Source of the DNA: Kitasatospora acidiphila | GTDB taxonomy: Bacteria; Actinomycetota; Actinomycetes; Streptomycetales; Streptomycetaceae | Assembly: GCF_006636205.1 (NCBI RefSeq) | Contig: NZ_VIGB01000003.1 | Span: 3,648,501 to 3,712,500, forward strand | Direction: 5' to 3' | Length of the DNA: 64,000 bases | Part shown: in pieces, positions 35,176-43,652 of the stretch | Numbering within the stretch: the stretch's first letter is position 1 | Layout: every line of letters begins with the position of its first letter | The notes under the pieces: generated by a model | What the model saw: the letters and a program-made list of their open reading frames with translations, nothing else | What the model was told of the DNA's origin: nothing | The model's database searches: none | Made by a program: the position numbers and the translations under genes

Positions 35176-35856
35176 CTATCGGCTGCTGCTCCATTGATCC
35201 GCGCTGCCCGGCATGAGGTGGGACTCCCAGGCCCAGGCGGTGATCTCGCTGCGGTTGCGGGCTCCGAGTTTGTTCTGGATCGCGGTGAGGTGGCCCTTCA
35301 CGGTGCTGACGGAGATGAAGAGGGCGGCGGCGATCTCCTGGTTGGTGCGCCCCCGGGCGACGGCGCGGATGACGTCGGTCTCCCGGTCGGTGAGCGGGGG
35401 GTCGGGCCGGCGGGCCGGGGAGGGTTTGACGGGGGCGAGGTTGCGGATCAGCCGCAGCGTGATCGACGGGGAGATCAGGGCGTCCCCGACGCTGGCGGCC
35501 CGCACGGCGGCGGTGAACAGGGTGGGGTCGCCGTCCTTGAGGACGAATCCGAGGGCTCCGGCCTGGAGGGCGCCGTAGACGTACTCGTCGAGTCCGAAGG
35601 TGGTGACGATGACGACCCGGAGCGGGTCGGCGATGCCCGGGCCGGCGAGTGCGCGGGTGACGTCGATGCCGTCGAGGCGGGGCATGCGGATGTCGATGAG
35701 GCAGACGTCGGGCCGCAGTTGGCGGGCGAGGGCGACGGCCTCGGCACCGTCGCGGGCTTCCGCGACGACGGTGATGTCGGGCTCGTCCTCCAGGATGAGG
35801 CGCAGGCTGGTGCGGATCATGGCCTGGTCGTCGGCGACCAGCACGCTGATGCTCAT
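35176..35856 (-). CDS. NarL/LuxR-type response regulator
   Basis: A 226-aa regulator. The receiver domain (1-120) has the acidic pocket in VADDQAMIR, phosphoacceptor Asp in CLIDIRMPRLDG, and Lys in FVLKDGDP. The LuxR helix-turn-helix (about 150-210) has LTDRETDVIRAVARGRTNQEIA and the recognition region VSTVKGHL. It starts with ATG at 35856, overlapping the kinase stop by ATGA, so kinase and regulator are one unit. It probably controls the divergent ABC exporter operon through the inverted repeat at 37032-37085. Confidence 0.95.
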   Translation of the reverse strand: MSISVLVADDQAMIRTSLRLILEDEPDITVVAEARDGAEAVALARQLRPDVCLIDIRMPRLDGIDVTRALAGPGIADPLRVVIVTTFGLDEYVYGALQAGALGFVLKDGDPTLFTAAVRAASVGDALISPSITLRLIRNLAPVKPSPARRPDPPLTDRETDVIRAVARGRTNQEIAAALFISVSTVKGHLTAIQNKLGARNRSEITAWAWESHLMPGSADQWSSSR

Positions 35857-36989
35857 CGGCGGTCTCCGGCATGCAGGGGCAGGGTGGCCCGTACCGACCA
35901 GCCGGTGCCGGGCTGCGGACCGGCGTCGAGGGTACCGCCCAGTGCCTCGATGCGCTCGCGCATGCCGACCAGGCCGTAGCCGCCGCGCGAGGAGGCGCGG
36001 ATCGGAGGGTGCGGCGGAGCGTCGTTGCCGATCTCGACGGTGATGTCCGTGCTGTCCTGGGAGACGGTGACGGTGGCCGCGCGGGCGCCGCGGGCATGGC
36101 GGGCGATGTTGGTCAGGGATTCCTGGACGACCCGGTACACGGTGGTGGTGACCACGGGCGGCCAGGTCGGCGCCCCGGTGGGCAGCCGGAGGTCCACGGC
36201 CGGTCCGTGCTCCTCGAAGCGGCGGACCAGGTCGATGAGTTGCTCCGGTCCTGCGGTGACGGCAGCGCCGTCCTCCGCGTCGCGGAGCAGGGAGACCACC
36301 CGTCGCATGGCGTCCATGGCGTCGGTGCCCGAGCGTTCGATGTCCGCCAGGGCGGCGCCGAGTTGGGCGGGCTGCTTGCGGAGCATGATCTGGGCGGCAT
36401 GGGTGTGCATCACGATGCCGGAGACTTGGTGGGCGACGACATCGTGCAACTCCCGCGCCAGGGCCAGGCGTTCGTCTCGCCGCACCGCCTCGGCGGCGGC
36501 CTGGCGGCGATGCTCCAGGAAGCGCAGCACGAGCCCCGTTCCGAGGCCGAGCAGCCAGCACTGGACGCCCTCGTGGAACGAGCCGACGGCAGCTGAGGTG
36601 GTGACGAGCCGGCCGAGTGCCGTGACTGCGAGCCCGACCGCCGCGACCACGGCGGCTCGCCAGGGCGGCAGCACCCGGACCGCGGAGCCGGCGAGGACGG
36701 CCAGCGCCAAGGAGGTGGCCACGCCGGGTTGGCCGGTCAGATACCCCATGCCGGCGGCGAGGACGGTGGCAGCCGCGACGGACAGGCCGACGGCCACGGC
36801 GACCAGCCGGTCGCGCTCCCGGAGCAGCGCCGCGACGCACACCACCGCACCGACACCGCAGTCGAGCAACCAGCCCCGGCCGCCCGCGTGGGCGGCATGC
36901 CAGTAGGCCGTCGCTGCCAGCACCGCCGCGAAGGCGAGCCCGAGCAGGACGTTGGTTCGTCTGACGGCCAGTGCGGCCAGCCGTTCCAT
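35853..36989 (-). CDS. Sensor histidine kinase (HisKA_3 type)
   Basis: A 378-aa membrane kinase. About five or six N-terminal helices (residues 10-160) have little extracytoplasmic sequence, so it probably senses the membrane or a ligand within it. The dimerisation/phosphoacceptor motif is ALARELHDVVAHQVSGIVMH with the His of ELHD. The HATPase domain has N-box VYRVVQESLTNIARHA and G-box GGYGLVGMRERI. The ATG at 36989 is chosen; the GTG directly before it is equally possible. It pairs with the response regulator it overlaps and lies divergent from an ABC exporter, a layout common for antibiotic- or peptide-sensing modules. Confidence 0.93.
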   Translation of the reverse strand: MERLAALAVRRTNVLLGLAFAAVLAATAYWHAAHAGGRGWLLDCGVGAVVCVAALLRERDRLVAVAVGLSVAAATVLAAGMGYLTGQPGVATSLALAVLAGSAVRVLPPWRAAVVAAVGLAVTALGRLVTTSAAVGSFHEGVQCWLLGLGTGLVLRFLEHRRQAAAEAVRRDERLALARELHDVVAHQVSGIVMHTHAAQIMLRKQPAQLGAALADIERSGTDAMDAMRRVVSLLRDAEDGAAVTAGPEQLIDLVRRFEEHGPAVDLRLPTGAPTWPPVVTTTVYRVVQESLTNIARHARGARAATVTVSQDSTDITVEIGNDAPPHPPIRASSRGGYGLVGMRERIEALGGTLDAGPQPGTGWSVRATLPLHAGDRR

Positions 36990-37031
36990 CACGCTCACAG
37001 TGCTCAGGCTACGGAACCGGTCGCAGCCGCT

Positions 37032-37085
37032 GTACCGGCCAAAGGGACCGCTCCGATCCGCCCGATCAGTACTTTTGGCCGGTAC
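37032..37085. promoter_or_regulatory. 12-bp inverted repeat in the divergent TCS/ABC region
   Basis: GTACCGGCCAAA (37032-37043) and TTTGGCCGGTAC (37074-37085) are perfect inverted copies separated by 30 bases. They lie in the region between the kinase and the ABC operon. Likely binding sites for the response regulator dimer pair. Confidence 0.7.
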
Positions 37086-37173
37086 CAGCCACGGTCGGCG
37101 TGAGCAGGCTTGACGGCATGCAACGAGACCTCGACACACCCTGCGGCGACGCGGGTCCCGCACGAGCCGGCAG

Positions 37174-37878
37174 GTGGACGTGAACCGGTCCACCTGGGCC
37201 CGCCTCCGTCTGGAGCTGCGGGTCATCGGCATCGCCCCGCCGGTGACGGCACTGGCGGCAACGCTGGGCGGCGCGATCCTGGTGATCGTCATGCATGCCA
37301 CCGGGGCCGACGCGGAGCACCTCGACCTCGCCGCCGGCGCGGTCCTGGCGGGCTTCGCCCCGTTCGGCACCGCCGTCGCGGCCTCCTCGATCGTGGGGCG
37401 TGATTCCGGCGCCGAGCTGGTCATGACCAGCACGGTCTACCGCCGGGTGCTGTCCCTGCGTGTCGGCCTGGTGGTGGTCCCGGCGGCCCTGGTCACGCTG
37501 CTGGACGCCGTCGTGTTCCGCGCCTTGAACGCTTGGCCCGCGGGGCAGGGCACGGACGGTTACGTCCTGGTGTGGGCCCCGCCGATGCTCTGGCTGGTCG
37601 CACTGGCGATGCTCATCGCGATCGGCCTGCGCAGCCCGGGCGCCGCAAGCGGCCTGATCGGGGGCATCTGGCTGGCCGAGTACCTGATGCGGAGGGACAT
37701 CCTGGACAACACGGTGCTGCGGGCGCAGTACATGTTCATGGGCGTCGACACCAAGGTCCCGGCGCACGAATGGACCGTCAACCGAATCGCCCTGCCCGCC
37801 GTCGGCATCGTCGCCGTGATCGCGGCCGGCCTGCTGCTGGGGCGTCCCGAACGATTCGTGGGGAGCGACACCGCATGA
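37174..37878 (+). CDS. ABC exporter membrane subunit A
   Basis: A 234-aa integral membrane protein with about six hydrophobic helices. It has no nucleotide-binding motif and no close family I can name. It is the first gene of a tightly coupled operon: its stop overlaps the next start by ATGA, and the operon continues with a second membrane subunit and an ATPase. It therefore forms part of an ABC-2-type exporter. The GTG at 37174 or GTG at 37180 could be the start; neither has an ideal ribosome binding site. Control by the divergent two-component system is likely. Confidence 0.75.
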   Translation: MDVNRSTWARLRLELRVIGIAPPVTALAATLGGAILVIVMHATGADAEHLDLAAGAVLAGFAPFGTAVAASSIVGRDSGAELVMTSTVYRRVLSLRVGLVVVPAALVTLLDAVVFRALNAWPAGQGTDGYVLVWAPPMLWLVALAMLIAIGLRSPGAASGLIGGIWLAEYLMRRDILDNTVLRAQYMFMGVDTKVPAHEWTVNRIALPAVGIVAVIAAGLLLGRPERFVGSDTA

Positions 37879-38687
37879 CCACCGTCCTTCAGCGAACCGC
37901 CCCGCCGACGGCAGCCCGCGGCTGGTGGGCGAAGACCGTCGCGGCCGCCCGCTACGAGTACCTGATGCAGGTGCGCCGCCCGGCGGTCTGGGTGGTCGTG
38001 CTCGCGCTGATCGGGCTGCGCTGCACATCGCCCTTCCCAAATTTCGACGACAGCACCACGGAGCTCTCCAAGCTGGTCGCGGACTGGGCGGGCAACTTCA
38101 TCATGCTCTGCCCGATCGGCGTCGGCGCCGTCCTCGCCGACCGCGTGGGGCGGGAGTCCCGGCTGCACCTGGACGACCTCCTGGCCTCGACGCCCACCGG
38201 CATCGGCCCGCGCCTGTGGGGCAAGGCCATCGGCGCGGGAGCTGCGACCATCACACCGGTCGCCGTCGCCTGGGCGGGCCTGCTCGGCTACCTGACCAAC
38301 CAGCGCGGGGCCGGGGTGATCCCGGTCGGCATCGAGGTGTTCGCCGCCGTCCTCCTGCCCGGGCTGGTCTTCATCGCGGCCTGCTCGGTCACCGTCCCGT
38401 GCCTGACCGGGCCCGTGCTGTACCGGATCGGTCTGTTCGGCTACTGGTTCTGGGGAAACATGCTCGGTCCGCGCTTCGGGATCCCCACCCCCGCCGGCAC
38501 GCCCTTCGAAGCCAACGGCGAGTACCCGACCGGTGCCTGGTTCCACGGTGCCCTGTTCGACGCCAGGCAGCGGGGAATCGTCCCGACCGATGGCGAGGCC
38601 GTCCTCAGCATCGCCTTCCTGCTGCTCGTGGCGATCGCCGCCCTCGTGACTACCCAGTTCGTGCTCACCAGGAGGAGCCCGTCATGA
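37875..38687 (+). CDS. ABC exporter membrane subunit B
   Basis: A 270-aa protein with about six hydrophobic helices, a larger polar segment after the first helix (PFPNFDDSTTEL) and an ABC-2-like organisation. The VGRESRLHLDDLLASTPTG stretch resembles permeases of regulated peptide or antibiotic exporters. Its start overlaps the previous stop by 4 bases and its stop overlaps the ATPase start by 4 bases, so subunits A, B and the ATPase are translationally coupled. The substrate is unknown. Confidence 0.8.
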   Translation: MTTVLQRTAPPTAARGWWAKTVAAARYEYLMQVRRPAVWVVVLALIGLRCTSPFPNFDDSTTELSKLVADWAGNFIMLCPIGVGAVLADRVGRESRLHLDDLLASTPTGIGPRLWGKAIGAGAATITPVAVAWAGLLGYLTNQRGAGVIPVGIEVFAAVLLPGLVFIAACSVTVPCLTGPVLYRIGLFGYWFWGNMLGPRFGIPTPAGTPFEANGEYPTGAWFHGALFDARQRGIVPTDGEAVLSIAFLLLVAIAALVTTQFVLTRRSPS

Positions 38688-39595
38688 CCGCGCCCAACGT
38701 GACCATCACCGATCTGACCGTCACCTTCCGGCGCGGACAGGTTCGCGCCCTCGACGGCATCAGCCTGCGCCTGCCCACGGGCATGGTCGGTCTGCTCGGC
38801 CCCAACGGAGCCGGCAAGACCACCTTCATGCGGGTCCTGACCGGGGTGCTGCTGCCGACCTCGGGCACCGTCGCGGTGGACGGCACCGACCTGGTGTCGC
38901 GCAGCCAGCGCCGGGAGGTCAAGGCCACCACCGGCTACCTCCCCCAGGAGCTCGGCCTGTACCCGGACCTGACGGCCAGCCAGTTCCTCGACTACATGGC
39001 GCTGCTCAAGGGCATCACCGACCGGCGCGCCCGCCGCGCCCGCGTCAAGGAGGTCCTCGAACTGGTCTCGCTCAGCGATGTCGCCAACCGGAAGGTGAAG
39101 GGCTACTCGGGCGGCATGAAGCGCCGCGTGGGCATCGCCCAGGCCATCCTGAACGACCCCCGGCTGCTGATCGTCGACGAACCCACCGTGGGACTGGACC
39201 CCGAGGAGCGGCTGCGGTTCCGCAGCCTGCTCGCCAGGCTGGCCGGCGACCGGACGGTGCTGCTCTCCACCCACATCGTCGACGACATCGTGCAGACCTG
39301 CCCGAACGTCGTGGTGATCGAGCGCGGGCACGTCGCCTTCCAGGGCGCCATCGGCGACCTCGCGTCCCGCGCCGAGGGGATGGTGTGGCATGTGACCCAG
39401 CCGGTCACCGCCCCGCCGCCCGACCTGCCCACCGTCAACGTCACCCCCAGCATGACCGGCACCACCTACCGCGTCATCAGCTCCGGCACCCCCGCCCCGG
39501 ACGCGGAGCCCGTCAGCGCCACCGTCGAGGACGGATACATCGCCCTGATGCACGACACCGCCCCGGACCCGGCGCAGCACCTGCGCGCCGTCTGA
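38684..39595 (+). CDS. ABC exporter ATPase
   Basis: A 303-aa ATP-binding subunit. Walker A is GPNGAGKTT, Q-loop YLPQELG, signature YSGGMKRRV, Walker B LLIVDEPTVGLD, and H-loop STHIVDD. The C-terminal 80 residues are an accessory domain. It belongs to the ABC-2/bacitracin-type exporter ATPases. AGGAGG lies 7 bases upstream of the ATG, and the start overlaps the permease stop by 4 bases. A 53-aa membrane peptide gene follows after 33 bases. Confidence 0.95.
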   Translation: MTAPNVTITDLTVTFRRGQVRALDGISLRLPTGMVGLLGPNGAGKTTFMRVLTGVLLPTSGTVAVDGTDLVSRSQRREVKATTGYLPQELGLYPDLTASQFLDYMALLKGITDRRARRARVKEVLELVSLSDVANRKVKGYSGGMKRRVGIAQAILNDPRLLIVDEPTVGLDPEERLRFRSLLARLAGDRTVLLSTHIVDDIVQTCPNVVVIERGHVAFQGAIGDLASRAEGMVWHVTQPVTAPPPDLPTVNVTPSMTGTTYRVISSGTPAPDAEPVSATVEDGYIALMHDTAPDPAQHLRAV

Positions 39596-39628
39596 CCCCC
39601 AGCCCGCCAACACCCCAAGGACCAGCAG

Positions 39629-39790
39629 ATGACCGACCAGACGCTCAACTCCGTCCTGGCCGCCTCCACCACCACCGGCTTCCACCCCGGTTTCACCTTC
39701 TTCGCGCTGTGGGCCGTCGTCATCGGCGCCATCATCGGCGCCCCCTTCTACATCGCCCGCCTGGTGCGCGAGCGCCGCAAACGGCGTTGA
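39629..39790 (+). CDS. 53-aa single-helix membrane peptide
   Basis: A small protein starting MTDQTLNSVLAAS, with a single hydrophobic helix (about residues 21-44) and a strongly basic end RLVRERRKRR. The ATG has AAGGA 7 bases upstream, and the gene sits 33 bases after the exporter ATPase in the same operon. It has no signal cleavage site, so it is probably a membrane-bound accessory of the exporter or its sensor. Being the exported cargo is less likely given the membrane helix. Confidence 0.7.
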   Translation: MTDQTLNSVLAASTTTGFHPGFTFFALWAVVIGAIIGAPFYIARLVRERRKRR

Positions 39791-39903
39791 ACACCACCTG
39801 AGCCCCGGGACCCCCAATCCGTTGGCCAGGCGGCTCACCTTGAGGGCAGTATCCGAGCACCAAGTGCCTGCCCAGAGGCATCCATGGAACAAAGGAGCCC
39901 CAG

Positions 39904-40676
39904 ATGGACCAGTCCCTCGTCGACCTGTTCTCCCTGAAGGGCCGCACCGCCCTGGTCACCGGCGGCAGCTCGGGGATCGGCCGGGGATGGCCGAGGCGCT
40001 GTGCCGGGCCGGGGCGCATGTGGTGGTGGCCGCCCGGCGCGCCGAGCCGCTGGAGCAGACCGTGCGGGAGCTGCGCGCGCTGGGCGGTACGGCCGACTGG
40101 ATCAGTGCCGACCTCGGCAGCCGGGCCGGCGCGCATGCGCTGGCGGACGAGCTGGTTGGGAAAGTCGACCGGGTCGACGTCCTGGTCAATGCGGCGGGCA
40201 TCAATCTGCGGCCGCCGCTGCCGGAGCTGACCGAGCGGGAGTGGGACACCACCATGGCGGTCAACCTCGACGCGCCGTATGTGCTCGGCCAGCGCCTCGG
40301 CCCGGCGATGGCCGAGGCCGGCTGGGGACGGATCATCAATCTCGCCTCCCAGCAGACCATCCGGGCCTTCGGCAACAGCGGGGCCTACGGGGTGTCCAAG
40401 GCGGCACTGGCCGGACTCACCCGGTCGCAGGCCGAGGCCTGGTCGGCGCACGGGGTCTGCGTCAACGCGCTGGCGCCGGGCTTCGTCGCCACCCCGCTGA
40501 CCGAGGCGGTCTTCCGCGACCCGGTGCGCGTCGCGGCGCTGGCCGGCCGCACCATGGCCGGCCGCAACGGCGAGCCCGCCGACTTCGCGGGGGTCGCGGT
40601 CTTCCTCGCCAGCGACGCGTCCGCCTATGTGACCGGCCAGACCATCTTCGTGGACGGGGGCTTCTCGACGACCTGA
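39904..40676 (+). pseudogene. SDR oxidoreductase, broken by one frameshift
   Basis: A short-chain dehydrogenase of the gluconate 5-dehydrogenase type. The N-terminal frame reads MDQSLVDLFSLKGRTALVTGGSSGIGRG and then goes out of frame at 39983-39986. The rest continues in another frame (MAEALCRAGAHVVVAARR, then NAAGIN, Tyr-Lys site AYGVSKAALAG, and the end FVDGGFSTT). One extra G in the CCGGGGATGG run restores a full 258-aa enzyme. It may be a true frameshift or a sequence error in a G run. The ATG at 39904 follows AAAGGAG. Confidence 0.82.
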
Positions 40677-40683
40677 TCCGACC

Positions 40684-41208
40684 TCACTTCAGCGGGCGGT
40701 CGGGCTCCTCCGCCACCAGCATGACCCGGCGCAGCAGGTCGGAGAGCTGCCGGCGCTCCTGCGGGGTCAGCGCCCCCAGCAGCCGGTGCTCCTCCCGCCC
40801 GACCCCGCCGATCGCCTCCCGCCAGGCCTGCCAGCCGGCCTCGGTGAGCTCGACGTCGACCCGGCGGCGGTCCGCGGTGGACTGGGTGCGGACGATCAGC
40901 CCCCGCCGTTCCAGGGTCTCCAGCCGCCCGGTGACGGAGGCGGGGGCGATCGCCAGGTCGTCCGCGAGCTCGCTGGGGCGGGCCGCGCCGCGGCGGCCGG
41001 CCAGCGCGTGCAGCGTGTCGTACTCGTGCTTCTGCAGGTCGAAGCCGACCAGCCAGTGCTCCCGGAACCGGCGCAGGTGCTTGGCGAGGTACTGCATCCG
41101 GGTGACGGCGCCTTCGATGTCCCGGTCCAGGTCGGGCAGCACCGGGAGCCAGCGGTCCACATGGGCGTCGACCCGGTCACGGGCCGGTTCGGGACGGTCT
41201 TGCTGCAT
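40684..41208 (-). CDS. MarR family regulator
   Basis: A 174-aa MarR protein. The winged helix is in residues about 60-125 (PSELADDLAIAPASVTGRLETLERRGLI, then wing TADRRRVDVELTEAGW). It is divergent from an MFS exporter, and the divergent promoter carries two tandem palindromes, so it very probably represses the exporter and itself. Its ligand is unknown. It converges on the frameshifted SDR with a 7-base gap. Confidence 0.93.
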   Translation of the reverse strand: MQQDRPEPARDRVDAHVDRWLPVLPDLDRDIEGAVTRMQYLAKHLRRFREHWLVGFDLQKHEYDTLHALAGRRGAARPSELADDLAIAPASVTGRLETLERRGLIVRTQSTADRRRVDVELTEAGWQAWREAIGGVGREEHRLLGALTPQERRQLSDLLRRVMLVAEEPDRPLK

Positions 41209-41244
41209 GGCCAGTCAGTCTAAGTGCTGCCCACTCTCCTGATT

Positions 41245-41279
41245 TTTCGTTGACGAAAGTTTCGGCACCGAAATACTCT
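41245..41279 (+). promoter_or_regulatory. Tandem MarR operators over a leaderless promoter
   Basis: TTTCGT-TG-ACGAAA (41245-41258) and TTTCGG-CA-CCGAAA (41260-41273) are perfect inverted repeats one base apart. The first overlaps the -35 TTGACG (41250-41255). The second fills the 18-base spacer before the -10 TACTCT (41274-41279). The GTG of the MFS gene lies 7 bases further on. Confidence 0.78.
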
Positions 41280-41286
41280 CCTCCGC

Positions 41287-42582
41287 GTGACCCCGCTACG
41301 CATCCGCTCGTTCCGGCTGATCTTCATCGGCCGCACCCTGTCCACCGTCGGCGACGCGGTGGTACCCGCCGCCCTGGCCATCGCGGTGACCCGGGCCACC
41401 GGCTCGGCCGGCGCCCTCGCCACCGTGCTGGCCTGCGCGATGATCCCCAAGGTGGCGCTGCTGCCGATCGGCGGAGTGATCGCCGACCGCTTCGACGCCC
41501 GCCGGGTCGCCCGGCTGACCGATCTGGTGCAGTGCCTCTGCCAGATTCTGATCGGCTTCGAACTGCTGCACGGCAGGCCGCAGTTGGCCGCCATCGCGGC
41601 CGCCTCGGCGATCGATGGCGCGGCCGCCGCGTTCGCCATGCCGACCCGCTCGCCGCTGGTGGCCGGCACCGTCGACGGACCGGCGCGGCAGCGGGCCAAT
41701 GCCCTGCTGGCTTCGGCCGTCAGCCTGGCCCGGCTGGTCGGACCGGCGCTGGCCGGCGCCCTGATCTACACCCTGGGCGCCGGCTCGGCCTTCCTGCTGG
41801 ACGCCGCCTCGTTCCTGGTCAGCGCCGCGATGCTGACCATGGTCAAGGTCCGCCGCACCCCGATCCCGCCCCGCTCACTGCTGGCCGACCTGGCGGAGGG
41901 CTGGTCCGAGGTGCGGTCACGCAGCTGGTACTGGAGCAGCCTGGTGGCGCACTCGATCTGGAACGGCGCGGCCGCCGTGCTCGCCACCATCGGGCCGCTG
42001 ATCGCCACCCGCCGCCTGGGCGGTGACGGATCCTGGGTCGCCATCCTGGAGGCCGGCGCGCTCGGGCTGACCGCCGGTTCACTGCTGGCCGGCCGGGCCC
42101 GGCCGCGCCGCCCGGTGCTGGTCGGCAACCTGGCCCTGGCAGCCTACGCCGCCCCGCTGCTGCTGCTCGCGGCGGCCGCGCCGGTGCCGGTGGTGGTGGC
42201 CGGGTACGCGCTGGCCATGGCGGGCCTGGGATTCCTCAACCCGGTCTGGGAGACCGTGGTGCAGCAGCGGATCCCGGAGCAGGTGCTGGCCCGGGTGGTC
42301 TCCTACGACTGGCTGCTCTCACTGGCCGCGATGCCGGTCGGCTACGCGCTCACCCCGGTGGCCGCCGGTGCCTGGGGGCCGGCCGCACCGCTGGTGATCG
42401 CGGCCGTGCTGGTGGCGGGCGCCTGCCTGGCCACGGCAGTGGTGCCCGGGGTGCGGCGGGTGGGCTTCGAGCCGGCCGCGCCCGCGCGCGGCACGCCGGG
42501 CGAGCAGGTGGAACCGGTCGCGCCCGCGCGCGTCGGGCAGGGCGAGCAGGTGGAGGGCGAACAGGTGGAACCGGTCGGCTAG
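41287..42582 (+). CDS. MFS efflux transporter
   Basis: A 431-aa major facilitator with about twelve hydrophobic helices. The loop GGVIADRFDARRVARL is the family motif A (between helices 2 and 3). It ends in a repetitive hydrophilic tail (EQVEPVAPAR repeats). It is divergent from a MarR repressor, with tandem operators covering its promoter, a usual layout for drug or metabolite efflux. The GTG at 41287 probably starts a leaderless mRNA. Its last 4 bases overlap the convergent methyltransferase gene. Confidence 0.9.
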   Translation: MTPLRIRSFRLIFIGRTLSTVGDAVVPAALAIAVTRATGSAGALATVLACAMIPKVALLPIGGVIADRFDARRVARLTDLVQCLCQILIGFELLHGRPQLAAIAAASAIDGAAAAFAMPTRSPLVAGTVDGPARQRANALLASAVSLARLVGPALAGALIYTLGAGSAFLLDAASFLVSAAMLTMVKVRRTPIPPRSLLADLAEGWSEVRSRSWYWSSLVAHSIWNGAAAVLATIGPLIATRRLGGDGSWVAILEAGALGLTAGSLLAGRARPRRPVLVGNLALAAYAAPLLLLAAAAPVPVVVAGYALAMAGLGFLNPVWETVVQQRIPEQVLARVVSYDWLLSLAAMPVGYALTPVAAGAWGPAAPLVIAAVLVAGACLATAVVPGVRRVGFEPAAPARGTPGEQVEPVAPARVGQGEQVEGEQVEPVG

Positions 42583-43238
42583 TCGCGGCGGGCCAGCAGG
42601 TAGGCCCGCCGGGTCTCGGCCTCCGCCGGATAGGGATCGCGCTCCACCCGCGCCTCCACCGTGAAGCCGGCCCGGTGCAGTTCGTCGGTGACGGGGGCCG
42701 CCTCGAAGAAGGTGAAGTCCACGTCCACCCGGTGCCCCCACCAGTCGGTCAGCCGCCGGGTCTCGTTGCCCAGGTGGAAGGCCAGCAGCGCGCGGCCGCC
42801 GGGGCGCAGCACCCGGTGCAACTCGGCGAAGGCGGTGGGCAGTTCGGCGGCGGTCAGGTGGATCACCGAGTAGAACATCACCGCCGCGCCGAACTCGCCG
42901 TCGGCGGCGGGCAGTCGACACAGGTCGCCGACCCGGAACTCGGCCTGCGGGTGGGTGCCGCGGGCCAGGGCGACCATCCCCGGGGAGAGGTCCACCCCGA
43001 CGGCCTCGGCGCCGCGATCGGCCAGCCAGCCGGTGACGTGACCGGGCCCGCAGCCCAGGTCGGCGAGCGGCGCGCCGGGCTCGGCCTGCTCCAGCAGGGC
43101 CGCCAGCAGCGCCCGGTCCAGCGGCTTGTCGGCCAGTTCGCCGCCGATCCGCCGCTGGTACTCCTCGGCGACGGTGTCGTAGCTGCGCCGCACTCGCCCG
43201 CGCAGGCCCGCGTCCGCCGGATGGCCGTGATCTGACAT
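42579..43238 (-). CDS. Class I SAM-dependent methyltransferase
   Basis: A 219-aa methyltransferase with motif I LADLGCGPGHVTGWLA, motif II end VGVDLSPGM, and LRPGGRALLAFH. The N-terminal region (SYDTVAEEYQRRIGGE) is typical of small-molecule methyltransferases (Methyltransf_11/25). The substrate is not readable. It converges with the MFS gene, overlapping by 4 bases. Confidence 0.88.
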   Translation of the reverse strand: MSDHGHPADAGLRGRVRRSYDTVAEEYQRRIGGELADKPLDRALLAALLEQAEPGAPLADLGCGPGHVTGWLADRGAEAVGVDLSPGMVALARGTHPQAEFRVGDLCRLPAADGEFGAAVMFYSVIHLTAAELPTAFAELHRVLRPGGRALLAFHLGNETRRLTDWWGHRVDVDFTFFEAAPVTDELHRAGFTVEARVERDPYPAEAETRRAYLLARRD

Positions 43239-43350
43239 GGCGTCAGCATGGCACGGGCCACCGTCGAACGACAGTGTCCTTCCGAAGCGGGCCGGGGCAG
43301 CGCGAAGTCCGGCCGCGGGCGCCGGTGCGCCGCGGCCGGATGGGCCCGGG

Positions 43351-43542
43351 CTACTCCTTGGCGGAGTCGCCCTCCTCCACGAAGTCGATCTTCTTGAACC
43401 GCGAGTTCATCGACTTCAGCAGAAACCAGGTGGCCACACCCAGCACGGCGAAGACGACGAAGCCCAGCAGCCCCGGGGTCACCTTGTTGTCGTCCACGGC
43501 CAGGGTCACGACGGCGTGGCTGAGGTTCACTGCGTTGCTCAT
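43351..43542 (-). CDS. 63-aa conserved membrane protein near mca
   Basis: A small protein with one helix (LLGFVVFAVLGVATWFLLKSM) followed by a basic-acidic tail. Its start is ATG at 43542. A protein of this kind commonly lies beside mca in streptomycetes, from my memory of the locus. Function unknown. Confidence 0.75.
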   Translation of the reverse strand: MSNAVNLSHAVVTLAVDDNKVTPGLLGFVVFAVLGVATWFLLKSMNSRFKKIDFVEEGDSAKE

Positions 43543-43652
43543 TCCCCCATGGTGACCCGACCGTCCTGCGGCCGGGTCACCGGGGTGGGGCGTGTCGGCC
43601 CTCCCTGGGCGTACGACTCACTGACCGGCTGCTCGAGCCGGCCCTTGACCTG

